Positions 61,441-64,000 of a stretch of 64,000 nt of DNA are shown here, in pieces (position 1 is the stretch's first letter; every line of letters starts with the position of its first letter). Source of the stretch: Callaeas wilsoni (taxonomy: Eukaryota > Chordata > Aves > Passeriformes > Callaeidae); NCBI GenBank assembly GCA_013398955.1, contig VWPU01008483.1, forward strand, positions 1 through 64,000, in the 5' to 3' direction. A program made the position numbers and the translations under genes. The notes beneath the pieces are model-generated. The model saw only the letters and a program-made list of their open reading frames with translations. It had not been told where the DNA came from and did not search any database.

Positions 61441-63771
61441 CTATGGTCACTTTCCAGAGGAAATAAAAATGTGGACTTAACAGACAGATACATGTCATGA
61501 AAACAATGAAGCAATTTGAGAGATACAGCAATAGGAAATTACCAGGACTGAATGATCTCCCTCCAGAATTCTGAAGATAGAAATTTATTAATTACTGTAT
61601 GCATAGACGGAAATATGCTTTATCTCTTTAAGATAGTAATAACAATATATAACCACCCCTGTCACAGACTGAAAGGCACTAATACTGCTAATTTCAGGGT
61701 TTTGAGTTTAAGAAATGGTGTGAAAATCCAGACACATTCTGGTGCTGGGAAAGCTGTTGAATTGTCCTAAAGATGATGATAATGCAGGACTTGAAAGAGT
61801 ATAACCTGAAAGCACTAAAACAATGCCTCTTCTGTAAAGAGCAGCTGAATGAGAGCAAAACAAGTAAAAGAGAGAAAGGAGTAAAAACCCCTGAACTTTC
61901 AAAAATCTTACGGTAAAGATAATTTAAATAAACTGTTTAAGGACATAAATTTCTGTGTAGGAAGGAACAAACTCCTACTTTGGACTAAACCAGGTATTCA
62001 TTATTTTTAGTGCATCAGTTCTCTCCCCACCACCTCCCAGAAAGAAGGTAAATTAAAATTGTACTAACACATAGTTAGGATGGATCATTACTCCAGCTGT
62101 GTTTCTCTGGTTGTGTCCACACGTGTTGACTGGGATGGAGAAGGTAAGAACTAGCTAATGTCAATAACCTGATCTGAGCGGCTCTGAAACTGATATGGCC
62201 AGTGGTAGGATGCTGGGATAACTGAGGTGTCTGCCGAACTCCAGCTGTCCCTGCCAGCTCTTGCAGGGTCTGACACTACACAGCAACCTGTCTGTCTGTC
62301 CATGCCCAAGCTGTGGCTGTGTGTGCTCATGAAACAAAGCCTGATTCTCCAGATTTGCTCTGTAGGAGCATACTACAGAGACTGCAAGGATGTTGTAGTG
62401 CCAGTGGAGACTCATGCAAGATCTGCTTGTAAGGAGCAGCGAGCCAGCTTGCGTTCCCATATTTGAAAGAGTAGCAATAACTAAACCAGCCAATAAATAA
62501 GCTTTTTCTGCTCTAAACCTGTAAATTACACAGAAATCAATGTCATGTTGTCATCCTAACACAACTTGTTGCTTGTAGGTGCACATCTAGGTTTGTTCAT
62601 CTGACTTTGGGAAGGACACTTGGTGTCTCTTCGGTAAAACACTTTGGACATAGGTTTTACTAAGTGTGTCGGATTGCAAAGCAGCAGTTAGACCTCAGCC
62701 TGAGATTGACTCACCTTGGATTCACTGGAGGTCTGTAGAAAAGAATATTAGTTAAGTGGATAAAGGCATACAACAAATGGCGTATCTTCTGTCCTATGCA
62801 GACCCACAGACCAAAAATAGAAGGGTACATTGAGGAACAGAAATAAGATTAATTCCTCTATCTGGCTTGAAATCAAAATGGAATCCAGCCCTATTCAGTC
62901 AAACATTTTGGCTGGATTTTTAAAAAGGGTTGGATCAGCGCATTGCTATTAATCACAGTAACAACTCATAAAAACAAATAAATATGTGACTTTTTAAGCC
63001 AAATGCTCTTCTCCAGCTTTGAAATGATACTACTGTGAAAAGTTTGGCTATCTAAAAGTAACCAAATGTAATGCTTCATGCTGTACAGTACATTTTCTGC
63101 CTGAAGATGTTAGGAAGGATATATTTTCCCATGTTAATGCGTAACCTCAGTTTTATTTTTTCATCAGCTAATATGCTTTTGAGATACTTATTCATTAATG
63201 CTGGAGACACAATGTGCCACTGCCTAATTCTTTGTGTCAGTGGTGTTAGTACTCCAGTTAGGAGAAAACATTTAACATCCCAGGAGAAATGGAACAGTCA
63301 TTCCCTTTGCTTCTCATGGATTCAGCTAAACCATTCGTTTGTGGTCATCCAAATTTTGGTCTACTTCCCTATTCTTTCAGTCAATCAAATGTAATTTTTA
63401 ATGTGTCCAGTAATCTCTATGCCCAGGCTTTACCTATTAAAACACAAGTAAGTACAATAGTGATGCAGGGCACAGGTTACTGGTGACTTTCACTCGTACA
63501 TATGTAAAAAGCGTGTCAAGTACACCTCTGCCTAATGAGAAAGAACAGGTGTTCTGACAAGCAACAGCAACAAATTAAAATATAGTCACTATCCTGTCAA
63601 ATAATGTTTGTATATCAACGATCTGGAATACAAAGCAGACTTATCAGCAATCACATTTTGAGTAGAATTCACTTGAATGTAACATCTTCTCTCTCTAAGG
63701 TTTTGAGTGAGGTATCTTAAAGAAGATCATACAACTTACTTATCCCAGGAACAAAGGTTCTTTTTTGAAAG

Positions 63772-63789
63772 CTGTCAGCTTGCTGACAG
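63772..63789. promoter_or_regulatory. 18-bp inverted repeat with paired TGACAG sites
   Basis: CTGTCAGC and GCTGACAG are exact reverse complements around a two-base TT spacer. Each arm contains the TGACAG/CTGTCA hexamer recognised by TALE homeodomain proteins such as MEIS and TGIF. The near-perfect symmetry would suit a dimer. Chance is possible in a 64 kb window. Confidence 0.4.
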
Positions 63790-64000
63790 ATATGATGAAC
63801 ATTTACTTCAGTCTTGTAAAACATATTAATCAAACTTGTTCCTATATCTTCAGTCCAAGGAGGGTTACTGTTTTCTTTAGAAAAATGTTGTACATAATTG
63901 AGGAACTATGAATACCCGTACAACTTGAATGCAAGCCATTATCTATGATATTCATTTATTTATAATGAATACATACTAGTCATACATAACAGGCTTAAGG

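Larger units (their letters stand above)
60431..64000. other. AT-rich intergenic sequence, no gene seen
   Basis: Unique CpG-poor sequence. No gene is recognised; the open frames here (up to 110 codons, 62,161-62,493 minus) resemble no family known to me. A faint ancient CR1/L3-like stretch and a palindrome are listed separately. Confidence 0.55.

Overview
This window looks like vertebrate, and specifically avian, nuclear DNA. The best evidence is three copies of the CR1 non-LTR retrotransposon, the dominant LINE of birds and other sauropsids, including a degenerate reverse-transcriptase reading frame. There is also one LTR whose two ends match an avian ERVL-type LTR family. I found no host protein-coding gene, no spliced exon that I can defend, and no tRNA, rRNA or CRISPR array. 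The open reading frames present are chance frames in GC-rich or low-complexity DNA, or remnants of CR1. The species and locus cannot be named from the sequence alone.

Layout. Positions 1 to about 13,700 form a CpG-rich domain. It holds at least six CpG-island-like patches (about 640-880, 1,690-2,000, 4,565-4,910, 8,960-9,240, 10,540-10,995 and 12,925-13,310) separated by moderate-GC stretches that resemble conserved non-coding elements, with homeodomain, POU-octamer and forkhead-like motifs. A strong CTCF-type site lies at 790-808, beside a dense block of minus-strand G-quadruplex motifs. Strand-asymmetric A/C or G/T tracts recur through this domain. Islands interspersed with regulatory-looking DNA and no visible gene suggest the flank of a developmental regulator gene, but that is inference.

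At about 13.7 kb the composition changes and CpG becomes rare. From there to 64,000 the window is AT-rich, gene-desert-like sequence. It is mostly unique, with scattered candidate conserved blocks (for example 19,330-19,500, 26,280-26,545, 48,290-48,480 and 50,395-50,900) and a few transposon insertions: a 2.1 kb minus-strand CR1 (38,752-40,850), a possible solo LTR (46,428-46,857), an ERVL-type solo LTR (47,645-48,057), a plus-strand CR1 3' end whose tail has grown into a pentanucleotide satellite (53,424-53,965), and a minus-strand CR1 3' end (59,608-60,430). A one-base N at 39,483 sits between two identical 22-bp copies and is probably an assembly scar.

No new gene system is visible. The most interesting items are the CTCF plus G-quadruplex cluster, the sharp CpG boundary, the CR1 tail that became a satellite, and the uninterrupted non-coding blocks that could be enhancers. 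All conservation claims here are judgements from composition and motif content; none has been tested by alignment.
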